Below, one piece after another: positions 1 to 6,861 of a DNA stretch of 46,182 nt. The translations under genes and the position numbers were made by a program. Source of the DNA: a virus. Location of the stretch: positions 1 to 46,182 of the IMG/VR virus record IMGVR_UViG_3300020152_000006, one strand, 5' to 3'. Numbering within the stretch: position 1 is the stretch's first letter; each line of letters opens with the position of its first letter. The notes beneath the pieces were generated by a model. It worked only from the letters and a program-made list of their open reading frames with translations, had not been told where the DNA came from and searched no databases.

Positions 1-127
1 ACGGCCGTACAGTCTCGCTTCTGCACTTTGACGGCGCCCAGGACAGCACAACATTCACCGACCAGTACGGTCGCGTGTGGACGCCGCACGGGAACGCGAA
101 AATCGACACCGTGGATAGCGTCTTTGG
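1..127. repeat. terminal direct repeat, left copy (assembly overlap)
   Basis: Bases 1-127 are identical to 46056-46182. The reading frame of the LamG tail gene continues through the join without a break, so the two copies are one genomic locus. A 127-base exact overlap is typical of a circular contig from a k=127 assembler. It is therefore best read as an assembly artefact and not as the phage's own terminal repeat. Confidence 0.95.
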
Positions 128-662
128 TGGCGCGAGCCTCCGTCTGGATGGAAGCGGCGACTATCTGACCGCCGCTGCTAGCGTGGACTTTCAGCCGTCG
201 GGCGACTTCACGGCCGAGTGTTGGTTCAACGCCAGCTCTTACGATTCCAAGGACTTTCTCTACCTGCTGTCCAATCGGGATGTTTCCGGAACTAGCTTCG
301 ACAATTCCTGGTCGTTGGGCATCAAGCCGAGCAACGGGCTCAGCGCGACTACTTGGGTCGTGGGCGGGGGCACGCGCTCCATTGAAGGTGGCGGTGCCAT
401 CCCCGTTGGAACTTGGCACCACGTCGCCCTTTGTCGCGATGGAAATACGGCCCGTCTGTTCCTAGACGGAAGCCTCGTTGGTTCCGTAGACATGACAGGA
501 ACCACCTACTCCGCGGTCGCTGGCGATATGTTTCGTATCGGCGCGGGCCATAACGGAGCAACGAGCGGGCGGGACTTCAAGGGTTGGATTGACGAAGTCC
601 GCATCATCAAGGGACAAGCGCTTTACACCGCCGACTTCACGCCCCCGAGTTCACCCTTCTAA
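3..662 (+). CDS. LamG-domain tail protein, C-terminal part (continues from 45350)
   Basis: This is the second half of a gene that begins at 45350 and crosses the assembly join; the joined protein has about 455 residues. The part seen here is one concanavalin-like (LamG/Laminin_G_3) jelly-roll domain. Recognisable blocks are LLHFDGAQDSTTF, ASLRLDGSGDYL, WHHVALCRDGNTARLFLDG and GWIDEVRIIKGQALYT. The same blocks occur in the first half, so the protein is an internal duplication. Such domains bind carbohydrates, and the position between the tail-fibre gene and a beta-propeller gene suggests a receptor-binding tail component. The GTG at 75 is not the real start, because the frame is open from base 3 and continues from the other end. 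Base composition is visibly less GC-rich than in the replication genes, which fits exchange of host-range genes. Confidence 0.85.
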   Translation, partial: GRTVSLLHFDGAQDSTTFTDQYGRVWTPHGNAKIDTVDSVFGGASLRLDGSGDYLTAAASVDFQPSGDFTAECWFNASSYDSKDFLYLLSNRDVSGTSFDNSWSLGIKPSNGLSATTWVVGGGTRSIEGGGAIPVGTWHHVALCRDGNTARLFLDGSLVGSVDMTGTTYSAVAGDMFRIGAGHNGATSGRDFKGWIDEVRIIKGQALYTADFTPPSSPF

Positions 663-671
663 AGGATCTCC

Positions 672-2468
672 ATGCATATTCGACTTTTCGAGCGCCCGTC
701 GCCAGTTGGCGGGACTCTTCAGGGTGCACTGGAAGTCGTCGGAAGTCTTCCAGTGGCTCGGGTGGCGCAGTCGTACACCGGACGGCTGGACATCGTCAAC
801 GCCATTGGCGCCTGCACTGTCGAGATGCTCGATGGCAGTCTTCCCCCCGGGGCCACTGTGTATGTGGACAACGACACACACCAGGTCGTTGTCACCTGGC
901 CGTCGTATCAATCCGGCGACACGCCGATCGCAAACGCCAGCCTTGAGGCCGGCAACGCGGACGGCTGGCAGCTCGGCCCCGGCTGGAGCGTCACGGACGA
1001 CAATGCCACCGATGGCGACTACACCCTCGTCTACGCCAACAACGGCGGTGACTCCCGCGCGGTCAGCACGACGCGCGCGGAAGTCTCCCCGGGAACTTCG
1101 GTACACGCCTCATGCGACGTCCGACAGGGTGCGTCCTCTTCCGGCAACGCCGGCGCTTGCGTGCTTCTGGAATTCCGGGACGCCTCGGGACTCCTTCTGT
1201 CCACCTTCGAGGGAAACCTCGTCGACCAAGGCTCGAACAACGAAAGCCAGGTCTCGAGCGTCGTTGCGAGTGCCCCGACGGGCACCGCCACGGTCAACAT
1301 CGGGACCCGGGGGTTCCGTAAGCGGCAGAACCGAGAGGTCTGGGTCGACAACTTCTCTTGGAACGTTCAGCGAGAAGAGGTCGGCGTAAACATCACTGGT
1401 TCCTACTGCATCACGCTTCGCGTCCATGACTCCGCCGGCCGACAGGCTGATTGGGAAGGCTGCGTCGAGGTGGCGGGAACGGGTACGAAGTGGTGGGGCA
1501 CCAAGGGCACTAGCGTTCTCTATTCGACCGACGACCCCGTCAACGGCCCTTGGGTCGCTCACGAGATGGGCTTCACGGTGGCGTCGCTTGTCCCGCTAGA
1601 CCAGCAGCGAATGATCGTCACCGGAGGCGGTCGTCTACTAGATCTCTCGAGCGGCGTGCCTGTCGTAGTGAGCACCGGTCATGTCGTACCTTCGCCCGCG
1701 TCGCTCAAGTATGTGACCTTCTGGCCGGCAACCGCCGGAAAGCCGGAGATCATCCTCTATCACAACGGCAGCGGCCAAGTCGCCTACTCTACGGACCTGG
1801 GCCTGACCTTCGAGACAAAAGCACGTCCCCTCGCCGATGACTCCGACTCTCCGCCTGTTCGCCTGTCGAGCGGCCGGTGGGTTCGAGGCGCGTGGCAGGG
1901 AGGTCCTCGCAACTGGGTCGGGTCTTACTCCGATGCGATCGTGCCCGACACCGCAGACTGGATCGCCGGCACCCCCGGGTTCGGAGATAGTCTTCAGAGC
2001 ACCGGCCCGCTTCTGCTTCTTGAGGATGAAGTCTGGGGCATCAGCTACGCACCAACCGCTTCTCCTGCGCGTCGGGTCGCCATGTCTTCCAATGGTGCGA
2101 CGTGGACGAGTGAGTTGGCAACCGACGTTTTCACCGAAGGTGCTATCACCAACCTCGGCAGCGACAGCCGATGCATCATGCATTGGAACGGTAGCGTGGC
2201 GGTCCTCTCCGAAGGCCAGAACGGCGTTCTGCACACGACCACCGACAACGGTGGCTCGTGGCGACACCGCTCACTCGGCGGTTCCCTGACCCCGATTCTG
2301 ATTGCAGAAGCAGAGGGCACCATCATGGTCAATCTCCAGAACGCCCTTCCGCGCTACAGCACCGACGGCGGAGACACCTGGGATCTGCTTCCAAACCCAC
2401 TCGAACTAACTGTGATCGTCCCCACCGCGCTCGGAGACGAGTCTGCACCCGGCGGCGTCTGGAACTAA
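672..2468 (+). CDS. Asp-box (BNR/sialidase-like) beta-propeller tail protein
   Basis: A 598-residue protein starting 9 bases after the LamG gene, preceded by AAAGGATCTCC. The N-terminal part (about residues 25-85) looks like an Ig-like fold, followed by a jelly-roll-like stretch (about 90-230) that may bind carbohydrate. The C-terminal half has repeated Asp-box-type motifs: YSTDDPVNGPW, YSTDLGLTFE, TTTDNGGSWRH and YSTDGGDTWDLL. These are typical of sialidase-like beta-propellers. The catalytic Arg triad of true sialidases could not be identified, so it may bind glycans instead of cutting them. With the LamG gene upstream and the fibre gene beyond it, this is probably a receptor-recognition or depolymerising tail protein. 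The function is inferred from fold motifs and position. Confidence 0.7.
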   Translation: MHIRLFERPSPVGGTLQGALEVVGSLPVARVAQSYTGRLDIVNAIGACTVEMLDGSLPPGATVYVDNDTHQVVVTWPSYQSGDTPIANASLEAGNADGWQLGPGWSVTDDNATDGDYTLVYANNGGDSRAVSTTRAEVSPGTSVHASCDVRQGASSSGNAGACVLLEFRDASGLLLSTFEGNLVDQGSNNESQVSSVVASAPTGTATVNIGTRGFRKRQNREVWVDNFSWNVQREEVGVNITGSYCITLRVHDSAGRQADWEGCVEVAGTGTKWWGTKGTSVLYSTDDPVNGPWVAHEMGFTVASLVPLDQQRMIVTGGGRLLDLSSGVPVVVSTGHVVPSPASLKYVTFWPATAGKPEIILYHNGSGQVAYSTDLGLTFETKARPLADDSDSPPVRLSSGRWVRGAWQGGPRNWVGSYSDAIVPDTADWIAGTPGFGDSLQSTGPLLLLEDEVWGISYAPTASPARRVAMSSNGATWTSELATDVFTEGAITNLGSDSRCIMHWNGSVAVLSEGQNGVLHTTTDNGGSWRHRSLGGSLTPILIAEAEGTIMVNLQNALPRYSTDGGDTWDLLPNPLELTVIVPTALGDESAPGGVWN

Positions 2469-2474
2469 CTTCAC

Positions 2475-2714
2475 ATGAAAACCGAAGCCATCACCGCGGG
2501 CCTCACGAAGCTCGCGGTAGGGGTCGTCACGGCCGTCACCATTGGTGGCGGCGCGGCGATCATCAAGTCCTCGGCGGCGAACGCCGTGCAGGACCAGCGC
2601 CTCTCCGCACTCGAGCGCAACGCCGAGAAGATGGACGCGCTGTCCGACAAGCTCGACGAGACCAACAAGAACGTCGCGATCCTCAACGCGCGACTGGAGG
2701 CAGGCCGTGAGTAA
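2475..2714 (+). CDS. small membrane protein with coiled coil (holin or spanin candidate)
   Basis: A 79-residue protein. Residues about 10-33 form one hydrophobic, glycine-rich segment (LAVGVVTAVTIGGGAAIIKS), followed by a charged heptad-like helix to the C-terminus (LSALERNAEKMDALSDKLDE). One membrane span plus a coiled coil would fit a class-II/III holin, an inner-membrane spanin-like protein or a virion membrane factor. In T7 the holin gene 17.5 sits at this place, between the fibre and the small terminase gene, which supports the holin idea. However, a separate holin/spanin block lies at 26.1-27.5 kb. It overlaps the small terminase start by 8 bases, so translation is coupled. Confidence 0.6.
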   Translation: MKTEAITAGLTKLAVGVVTAVTIGGGAAIIKSSAANAVQDQRLSALERNAEKMDALSDKLDETNKNVAILNARLEAGRE

Positions 2715-2985
2715 GCGCGCCTCCTCCGACCAGCTCGACTCTCTGCACGCGCTCCAGGCGGCCACCCTCCAGGCGGAGGTGAAGCGCTACACGGAGCACC
2801 GCAACCCGGAGACCGGCGAGCTGGATCCGCAGCCGGTCCCGCCGGCGCTCTTGGCGCAGATCACGAAGTTCCTCAAGGACAACGGCATCGACTCGCCGGC
2901 GCGCGCGACGAAGCTCCGCGATGAACTCGGCGAACGTATGCCGGATCTCGAGGACGTCGAGAACGAGCACGGGGTCTACCAGTAG
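2707..2985 (+). CDS. terS: terminase small subunit (T7 gp18-like DNA maturase A)
   Basis: The 92-residue reading starts at GTG 2707, inside the end of the preceding gene. The frame is open further upstream, but that part is an Arg/Ser/Thr-rich shadow of the membrane-protein gene and is rejected. The protein has an N-terminal helix (LDSLHALQAATLQAEVKRYTE), a Pro-rich linker and the block PPALLAQITKFLKDNGID, which resembles DNA maturase A proteins of T7-like phages (about 89 residues in T7). It would recognise concatemeric phage DNA and hand it to the large subunit at 3582. The assignment rests on size, pattern and its place two genes before the large terminase. Confidence 0.75.
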   Translation: MSKRASSDQLDSLHALQAATLQAEVKRYTEHRNPETGELDPQPVPPALLAQITKFLKDNGIDSPARATKLRDELGERMPDLEDVENEHGVYQ

Positions 2986-3182
2986 TGGCCCCACTCCACG
3001 ACTGGGCGTGCCGCTGCGGCGAGATCTTCGAGGGGCGCTCCGCGAACCCTGACGCCTCGCCGGCGTGCCCCCGCTGCCACCAGGTCTGCTCCGCGACCCG
3101 GTTGCCCTCGAAGCCACTGAACGTGGTCTTCAGGGGCTCCGGGTTCTACATCACGGACTCGAAAGGGTCCCGCGACCAATAA
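2985..3182 (+). CDS. small zinc-ribbon protein (FmdB-like)
   Basis: A 65-residue protein starting at GTG 2985, which overlaps the stop codon of the small terminase gene by one base (TAGTG). Cysteine pairs at residues 9/11 and 28/31, plus C35, form a zinc-ribbon-like pattern (ACRCGEIFEG ... ACPRCHQVC). This recalls FmdB-type zinc ribbons, although the first pair is C-x-C, not C-x2-C. It could bind nucleic acid or act as a packaging accessory between the two terminase genes. No specific function is assigned. Confidence 0.65.
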   Translation: MAPLHDWACRCGEIFEGRSANPDASPACPRCHQVCSATRLPSKPLNVVFRGSGFYITDSKGSRDQ

Positions 3183-3191
3183 GGAAACCGC

Positions 3192-3458
3192 ATGTCCTAC
3201 AACGTCTCGCTGATCGTTCCTGATTCCCGCGCCGGCCGTCCTCCGCTCACCATCCCCGTGCCGCGCCCGGCCGCGAGCTACGCGATGGGCGACGTGGTCG
3301 TCATCCGCGACGACGCCTACGATGCCGGCGGCGACGTCTTCCAGATCACCGGCCCGGGCTACCACGACCCGGCGACCCGGGAACTCCGCTACCCGGCGGC
3401 GAAGATCTCGATGAACGACGTGCCCGAGGGCATGGTCAAGCTGTTCCGCCGCCGGTAA
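3192..3458 (+). CDS. hypothetical protein between the terminase genes
   Basis: An 88-residue protein with ATG 3192 preceded by AATAAGGAAACC, a good ribosome-binding site. It is rich in short beta-strand-like stretches (YNVSLIVPDS, PLTIPVPRPA, GDVVVIRDDAYD) and ends in basic residues (KLFRRR). No membrane span, signal peptide or catalytic motif is visible. Its place between the terminase subunits suggests a packaging or virion accessory role, but I do not recognise the family. Confidence 0.7.
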   Translation: MSYNVSLIVPDSRAGRPPLTIPVPRPAASYAMGDVVVIRDDAYDAGGDVFQITGPGYHDPATRELRYPAAKISMNDVPEGMVKLFRRR

Positions 3459-3524
3459 ACCGCGGCGTCACCAATGGTCCCCTAAGGGCCACCATCGCCC
3501 ACAAGCTACCACCCTGCCAAGCGA

Positions 3525-3545
3525 CCCCAGGTGCCCCTCCTGGGG
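3525..3545 (+). other. inverted repeat before the large terminase gene
   Basis: CCCCAGG at 3525-3531 pairs with CCTGGGG at 3539-3545 around a 7-base loop. There is no T-tract after it, so it is more likely an mRNA-processing or translation-control hairpin than a rho-independent terminator. It lies in the 123-base gap 3459-3581, which holds no gene. Confidence 0.5.
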
Positions 3546-3581
3546 CCACTGAGGGCGTCTGGAGGGCACTTCAAGGACCCG

Positions 3582-5276
3582 ATGTCCAAGACCCATTCGT
3601 ACCCCGAGTGGGTACAGACCGAGAGTGAACGGAAGCTGCACGACGACTTCCGCTACTTCCTCTGGTTCATCCTCGACCACCTGAAGTTCAAGGCGACGCC
3701 GCGTCAGCTCCAGGTCGCGCAGCTCCTACAGCACGGTCCCCGCCGGCACATGATCCAGGGCTTCCGCGGCCTGGGTAAGAGCTGGATCACGGCGGCGTTC
3801 GTGCTGTGGGTGCTCTACCGCAACCCGAACGAGCGCATCCTGGTCGTCTCGGCGAACGAATACAAGGCGACCGAGTTCTCGACGTTCACCCGGCGGCTGA
3901 TCGACGAGGTCGAGCTGCTCCACTTCCTGCGCCCCCGCGCCGGTCAGCGCGACGCCACGATGGCGTTCGACGTCGGCCCCTCGGACGCCGCGCAGGCGCC
4001 TTCGGTTCGAGCCGCGGGCATCTTCGGCCAGATCACCGGCGGCCGCGCCTCGCTGATCGTCCCCGACGACATCGAGGTCCCGAAGAACTCCCTGACCGAG
4101 GTCATGCGCGAGCGCCTGTCCGAGGCGATCAAGGAGTTCGACGCCGTCCTGACCCCCGGCGGCCGCATCAAGTACCTCGGCACGCCGCAGACCGAGCAGA
4201 GCGTCTACCGCGCGCTGCCTGGCCGCGGCTACCAGATCGACGTCATCCCGGCGCGCTACCCGGCGCCGGAGCAGATGCACGCCTACGACGGCACGCTGCT
4301 GAAGTCCATCCGCGAGGAGCTGGAGGCCAACCCGCGGCTCGCGGGCCACTCCACGGACCCCGAGCGGTTCACCGATCTCGACCTGGCCGAGCGCGAGGCG
4401 AGCTACGGCAAGTCGGGCTTCGCGCTCCAGTTCATGCTGGACACGAGCCTGTCCGACGCCGAGCGCTACCCGCTCAAGACGGCCGACTTCATCTTGGCCG
4501 ACGTCGACCTCGAGACCACTCCGGCGAAGCTCGTGTGGACCTCGGATCCGCGCAACGCGGCCACCGACGTCGACAACCTGGGCTTCTCCGGCGATCGGCT
4601 CTACCGGCCGATGCACGTCTCCGAGACGCTGCTGGGCTGGCAGGGCAAGATCCTGGTGATCGACCCATCCGGACGCGGCAAGGACGAGACCGCCTACGTC
4701 GTGCTCTACCAGGGCGGCGGCATGGTGGCCCTCGCGGACACCGGCGGCTACACCGATGGCTACGGCGAGGGGACCCTGAAGGGCCTCGCCGAGCTGGCCG
4801 CCAGGCACAAGGTCAACCGCGTGCTGATCGAGTCGAACTACGGCGACGGCATGTTCGCGGCGCTCCTGAAGCCCGTGCTGGCGAAGATCTACCCCTGCAC
4901 GATCGAGGAGATCCGCGCCACCGGCCAGAAAGAGGTCCGCATCATCCAGGACCTCGAGCCCGTGCTGAACCAGCACCGGCTGATCCTGGACGCCCGAGCG
5001 GCCCGCAAGGACACCCAGGACGGCGTGATGTCGCTCCTGTACCAGCTCACGCACATCACCAAGGACCGCGGCGCCTTGCGCCACGACGACCGGGTGGACT
5101 GCCTGGCCCACGGTGTCCGCTACTTCCTGCGCCAGCTCCAGCAGGACGCCGCCGCCGTGGAGGACCAGATCCTCGAGAAGGCGAGGGATGAGCAGATCCG
5201 CGACTTCGTGGCGAAGTGGTACGGCCGCTCGCCGAAGAAGCCGCGGTTCATGTCGACCAACCGCGGCGTGCGGTAA
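3582..5276 (+). CDS. terL: terminase large subunit (T7 gp19-like)
   Basis: A 564-residue ATPase-nuclease that packages DNA into the prohead and cuts it. The N-terminal ATPase has FRGLGKSW (K66, the T7-type Walker A variant) and LIVPDDIEVP (D162/D163, Walker B). The blocks RPRAGQRDATMAFDVGPS and YLGTPQTE are close to T7 gp19. The C-terminal RNase H-like nuclease starts at ILVIDPSGRGKDE (D361) and includes ESNYGDGMF and HDDRVDCLAHG. I chose ATG 3582; a GTG at 3531 would add 17 residues from the hairpin region. Length and motif order match the family (T7: 586). It is the last gene before the 1.3-kb non-coding stretch, as gene 19 is before the right end of T7. Confidence 0.95.
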   Translation: MSKTHSYPEWVQTESERKLHDDFRYFLWFILDHLKFKATPRQLQVAQLLQHGPRRHMIQGFRGLGKSWITAAFVLWVLYRNPNERILVVSANEYKATEFSTFTRRLIDEVELLHFLRPRAGQRDATMAFDVGPSDAAQAPSVRAAGIFGQITGGRASLIVPDDIEVPKNSLTEVMRERLSEAIKEFDAVLTPGGRIKYLGTPQTEQSVYRALPGRGYQIDVIPARYPAPEQMHAYDGTLLKSIREELEANPRLAGHSTDPERFTDLDLAEREASYGKSGFALQFMLDTSLSDAERYPLKTADFILADVDLETTPAKLVWTSDPRNAATDVDNLGFSGDRLYRPMHVSETLLGWQGKILVIDPSGRGKDETAYVVLYQGGGMVALADTGGYTDGYGEGTLKGLAELAARHKVNRVLIESNYGDGMFAALLKPVLAKIYPCTIEEIRATGQKEVRIIQDLEPVLNQHRLILDARAARKDTQDGVMSLLYQLTHITKDRGALRHDDRVDCLAHGVRYFLRQLQQDAAAVEDQILEKARDEQIRDFVAKWYGRSPKKPRFMSTNRGVR

Positions 5277-5472
5277 GCTGTTGCGTCTCCCCCGGAAGGG
5301 CCACCTTTCCGATGGATTGGTCTCCCTTGGTCGGGGATGCCTGGAAGGGGGAGACACTCCCGCCTACGGCGGGGGAGACCCTCCCGCTAGTGTTCCACGG
5401 GAAACATTCTCCTGAAGGAAACCTGAAGTCCACCTCGGGTGGTCACTTGACGGAGACCACTCTCTAGTATAT

Positions 5473-5486
5473 ACGCGCGCGCGCGT
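5473..5486. other. alternating CG palindrome in an AT-rich patch
   Basis: ACGCGCGCGCGCGT is a perfect 14-bp alternating purine-pyrimidine palindrome. It is flanked by AGTATAT on the left and TTTAAGATATA on the right. Alternating CG of this kind can flip to Z-DNA under supercoiling, and the AT-rich flanks would melt easily. It may mark an origin, an end-proximal signal or a promoter region. Confidence 0.5.
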
Positions 5487-5513
5487 TTAAGATATACCTA
5501 TAGTGGAACCTAC

Positions 5514-5535
5514 ATAGAAACCGAAGGTTTCCTAT
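5514..5535 (+). other. hairpin GAAACC-GAA-GGTTTC
   Basis: ATAGAAACC (5514-5522) pairs with GGTTTCCTAT (5526-5535) around a GAA loop with one bulged C. A closely similar hairpin, GGTTTCC-GATA-GGAAACC, lies at 16787-16804 just after the RNA polymerase gene and before a phage promoter. The recurrence suggests a processing or termination signal of the phage. Confidence 0.5.
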
Positions 5536-6216
5536 AGGGATTGCTTAGTGTAGTAGTAGCCTAAGTAGCACCTGATGACTCCTCCAGTGGCACCTCGGGA
5601 TCTCCTGGGGTTCCTCTGGAGGAGCCTTCGGTGCCCCGGAGCCGACAACCTCCTAGATCGTCCCCTACGGGCAACCAATCCCCGTCCCGCTACGGTGGCC
5701 CCGGGGATACCTCAGGTGGCCCTCCTGGGGCCGTACAGGAGCTTCTAGGGGCATCCGGGACCCGGCTAGAGCCACGCCTCCCGGAATCCGGCCAGGAAGA
5801 CCACGACCAGGACCACGACGATGATGGCCCATGCCGCTCCATCGGAGCTGCCTGGCAGACGTCGGCGCAAGGGGAGCCTCCGGGGATCTCGAGGTGGACC
5901 TGGAGTGTACCGCGGTCCCCGTTTCGTTAGAAAAATGCGAGGGGGTCTCGATCGGGCGATCGGCCGCGATTCCCCCCTTGGGGGTGCCCGCCGGCACGCC
6001 TGCACGGTCTCTCGGGGGCGCCTGCGGTAGCCCTGCGGGGGCGCGTGGGTGGCTCACCGGGCACGCATGGGCACATGGGCGCGTTGAATGCCGCGCCGTG
6101 GCTGGCCTGCGGTGGGATTCAGGCTCCCTTGGGCCTGTGTCGAGGGCGTCTATCGCGTGGGCGCACGCCTACACACACGCGGCAAGGCTCCGCGCCTGCG
6201 CCGGGTCGCGCGCTGA

Positions 6217-6249
6217 AACGGCCACGCCCGTTCGGCCTCCTGTTTTTTT
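6217..6249 (+). terminator. possible rho-independent terminator with seven-T run
   Basis: AACGG (6217-6221) pairs with CCGTT (6228-6232), and GGCC at 6220 can alternatively pair with GGCC at 6234. Seven Ts follow at 6243-6249, the only such run in this GC-rich stretch. The gap between stem and T-run is longer than usual, so confidence is limited. It could end late read-through transcription before the early genes. Confidence 0.35.
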
Positions 6250-6255
6250 CGGCCC

Positions 6256-6310
6256 GGCCACCTCGGGCCACCTCGGGTCCACCGCCGGGCCACCGCCGGG
6301 CCACCTCGGG
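6256..6310. repeat. five helically phased CCACC repeats
   Basis: CCACC occurs at 6258, 6268, 6279, 6290 and 6301, spacings 10, 11, 11 and 11 bases, in units of the form GGGCCACCTCG or GGGCCACCGCC. Spacing of one helical turn places every copy on the same face of the DNA. This is the arrangement of iterons and multi-site protein assembly. Its position between terminase and early genes would suit a packaging (pac/cos-like) or replication-initiation site. Confidence 0.6.
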
Positions 6311-6311
6311 A

Positions 6312-6360
6312 GCCTTGACGCGCCCTCGTAGGGGCGTGCGTGTGGTGCCTTGACGCGCCC
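6312..6360. repeat. direct repeat GCCTTGACGCGCCC, two copies 35 bp apart
   Basis: The 14-mer GCCTTGACGCGCCC is found at 6312-6325 and again at 6347-6360. It follows directly after the phased CCACC block. A third, weaker relative (TTGCCTTGCCGCGC) lies near 6409. The embedded TTGACG resembles a -35 hexamer, but no fitting -10 follows, so a protein-binding role is more likely. Confidence 0.5.
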
Positions 6361-6475
6361 GAGGGTGTGCGTGGGTGCGCGCGTAGTGGCACCGCGGGGC
6401 GCCTGCGGGTTGCCTTGCCGCGCACGGGCAGGGGCGCGCGGTCTCACTGGGGCGCCGGGAGTGGGGCGTTAAGCG

Positions 6476-6495
6476 TTCGTTAAAGTGTGAACGAA
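6476..6495. promoter_or_regulatory. 20-bp dyad upstream of early promoter (operator candidate)
   Basis: TTCGTT (6476-6481) and AACGAA (6490-6495) form a perfect inverted repeat with an 8-base centre, 23 bases upstream of the TTGACA at 6519. This is the usual size and spacing of a dimeric helix-turn-helix repressor site. The MarR-like protein encoded at 12507 is the obvious candidate binder, but no second copy of the full dyad was found near its own gene. Confidence 0.4.
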
Positions 6496-6518
6496 GTCGC
6501 AAATCCGAACATTGGCGC

Positions 6519-6546
6519 TTGACAGTGTTCAGGGGCCATGCATCAT
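6519..6546 (+). promoter_or_regulatory. sigma70-like early promoter candidate
   Basis: A consensus -35 (TTGACA, 6519-6524) is followed after 16 bases by CATCAT (6541-6546), four of six matches to TATAAT. Transcription would start just before the leader hairpin at 6555 and the first small early gene at 6613. T7-like phages need host-polymerase promoters in exactly this place. Confidence 0.45.
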
Positions 6547-6554
6547 GGGCGACA

Positions 6555-6612
6555 GGTTGCCACGAGGCGACCAGCGCCGTACAGGCGACCATCACCACAA
6601 GGGAGACCATCC
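6555..6612 (+). promoter_or_regulatory. structured leader of gene 6613 (GGTTGCC hairpin plus SD)
   Basis: Hairpin GGTTGCC-ACGA-GGCGACC at 6555-6572 is followed by a small stem CGCC-gtaca-GGCG (6575-6587), then CACAAGGGAGACCATCC and the ATG at 6613. The same first hairpin recurs at 9736-9753. AAGGGAGA is the Shine-Dalgarno element. This is the first of at least eight related leaders in the early block. Confidence 0.65.
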
Positions 6613-6792
6613 ATGCTCAACGAACGAGAGACCGCGCGCCTGCTGGCCCTGAAAGCGCGGCTGTTGCAGACGCAATCCGACCTCGGCGATTTGCACCTGT
6701 CGCCGAACCTCGCCGATGGCGAAAGCGCCGCGATTGACCGCGCGCTGGAGGCGCTGGACGCGGCCGACATGGCGCTCGTGATTTTCACCTGA
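6613..6792 (+). CDS. small early protein, unrecognised (59 aa)
   Basis: The first early gene; ATG 6613 follows a strong AAGGGAGACC ribosome-binding leader. The 59-residue product is almost entirely helical and charged (ERETARLLALKARLLQTQSD ... AAIDRALEALDAADMALV), consistent with a coiled-coil helical hairpin. There is no cysteine, membrane segment or known motif. As the first gene behind the candidate early promoter it occupies the place of T7 gene 0.3 (anti-restriction Ocr), but it has no visible similarity and the function is unknown. Confidence 0.65.
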   Translation: MLNERETARLLALKARLLQTQSDLGDLHLSPNLADGESAAIDRALEALDAADMALVIFT

Positions 6793-6794
6793 TC

Positions 6795-6861
6795 GCCAGC
6801 CTATGCGCCTGCCATATGCGGGCGCATACACGGGCGCTTAGTCCGAACAAGGGAGACCACC
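6795..6861 (+). promoter_or_regulatory. structured leader of gene 6862
   Basis: First hairpin TATGCGCC (6802-6809)/GGCGCATA (6821-6828); second short stem CGGG (6831-6834)/TCCG (6842-6845); then AACAAGGGAGACCACC and ATG. Same layout as the other early leaders but with different stem sequences. Confidence 0.6.

Larger units (their letters stand above)
5277..6612. other. 1.3-kb region without convincing genes; probable genome-end/early-promoter region
   Basis: No frame here has both a good start site and protein-like composition; the long frames are Arg/Pro/Gly-rich by-products of GC-rich repeats. The first 180 bases carry GGGGGAGAC...CTCCC repeats and a parS-like 16-mer at 5391. About 5461-5570 is strikingly AT-rich for this genome. 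About 6000-6460 is extremely GC-rich with a seven-T run, phased CCACC repeats and direct repeats. From 6467 it becomes regulatory (dyad, promoter, leader hairpin). In T7 this position, after gene 19 and before gene 0.3, holds the terminal repeats and early host promoters, so I infer the physical ends lie here. One weak minus-strand 34-codon frame (5766-5870) with a membrane segment is discussed in the findings. Confidence 0.7.

Noticed and set aside
2542-2706. Longer small-terminase start
   Set aside because: The extra residues are Arg/Ser/Thr-rich shadow translation of the upstream membrane-protein gene; GTG 2707 gives the family's normal length.
5537-5553. Fourth copy of the phage promoter near the left end
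   Set aside because: Only TGCTT and TAG with correct spacing are shared; the upstream half does not match. It is mentioned as a weak possibility, not annotated.
6256-6360. CRISPR array
   Set aside because: The units are 10-11 bases without unique spacers of equal length, and the second repeat has only two copies; no CRISPR array was seen anywhere in the window.
6119-6610. Minus-strand frames of 91-163 codons and plus-strand frames at 5631-6353
   Set aside because: Their products are dominated by Arg, Pro, Gly and Ala from GC-rich repeats, have poor start sites and overlap the repeat and promoter elements.
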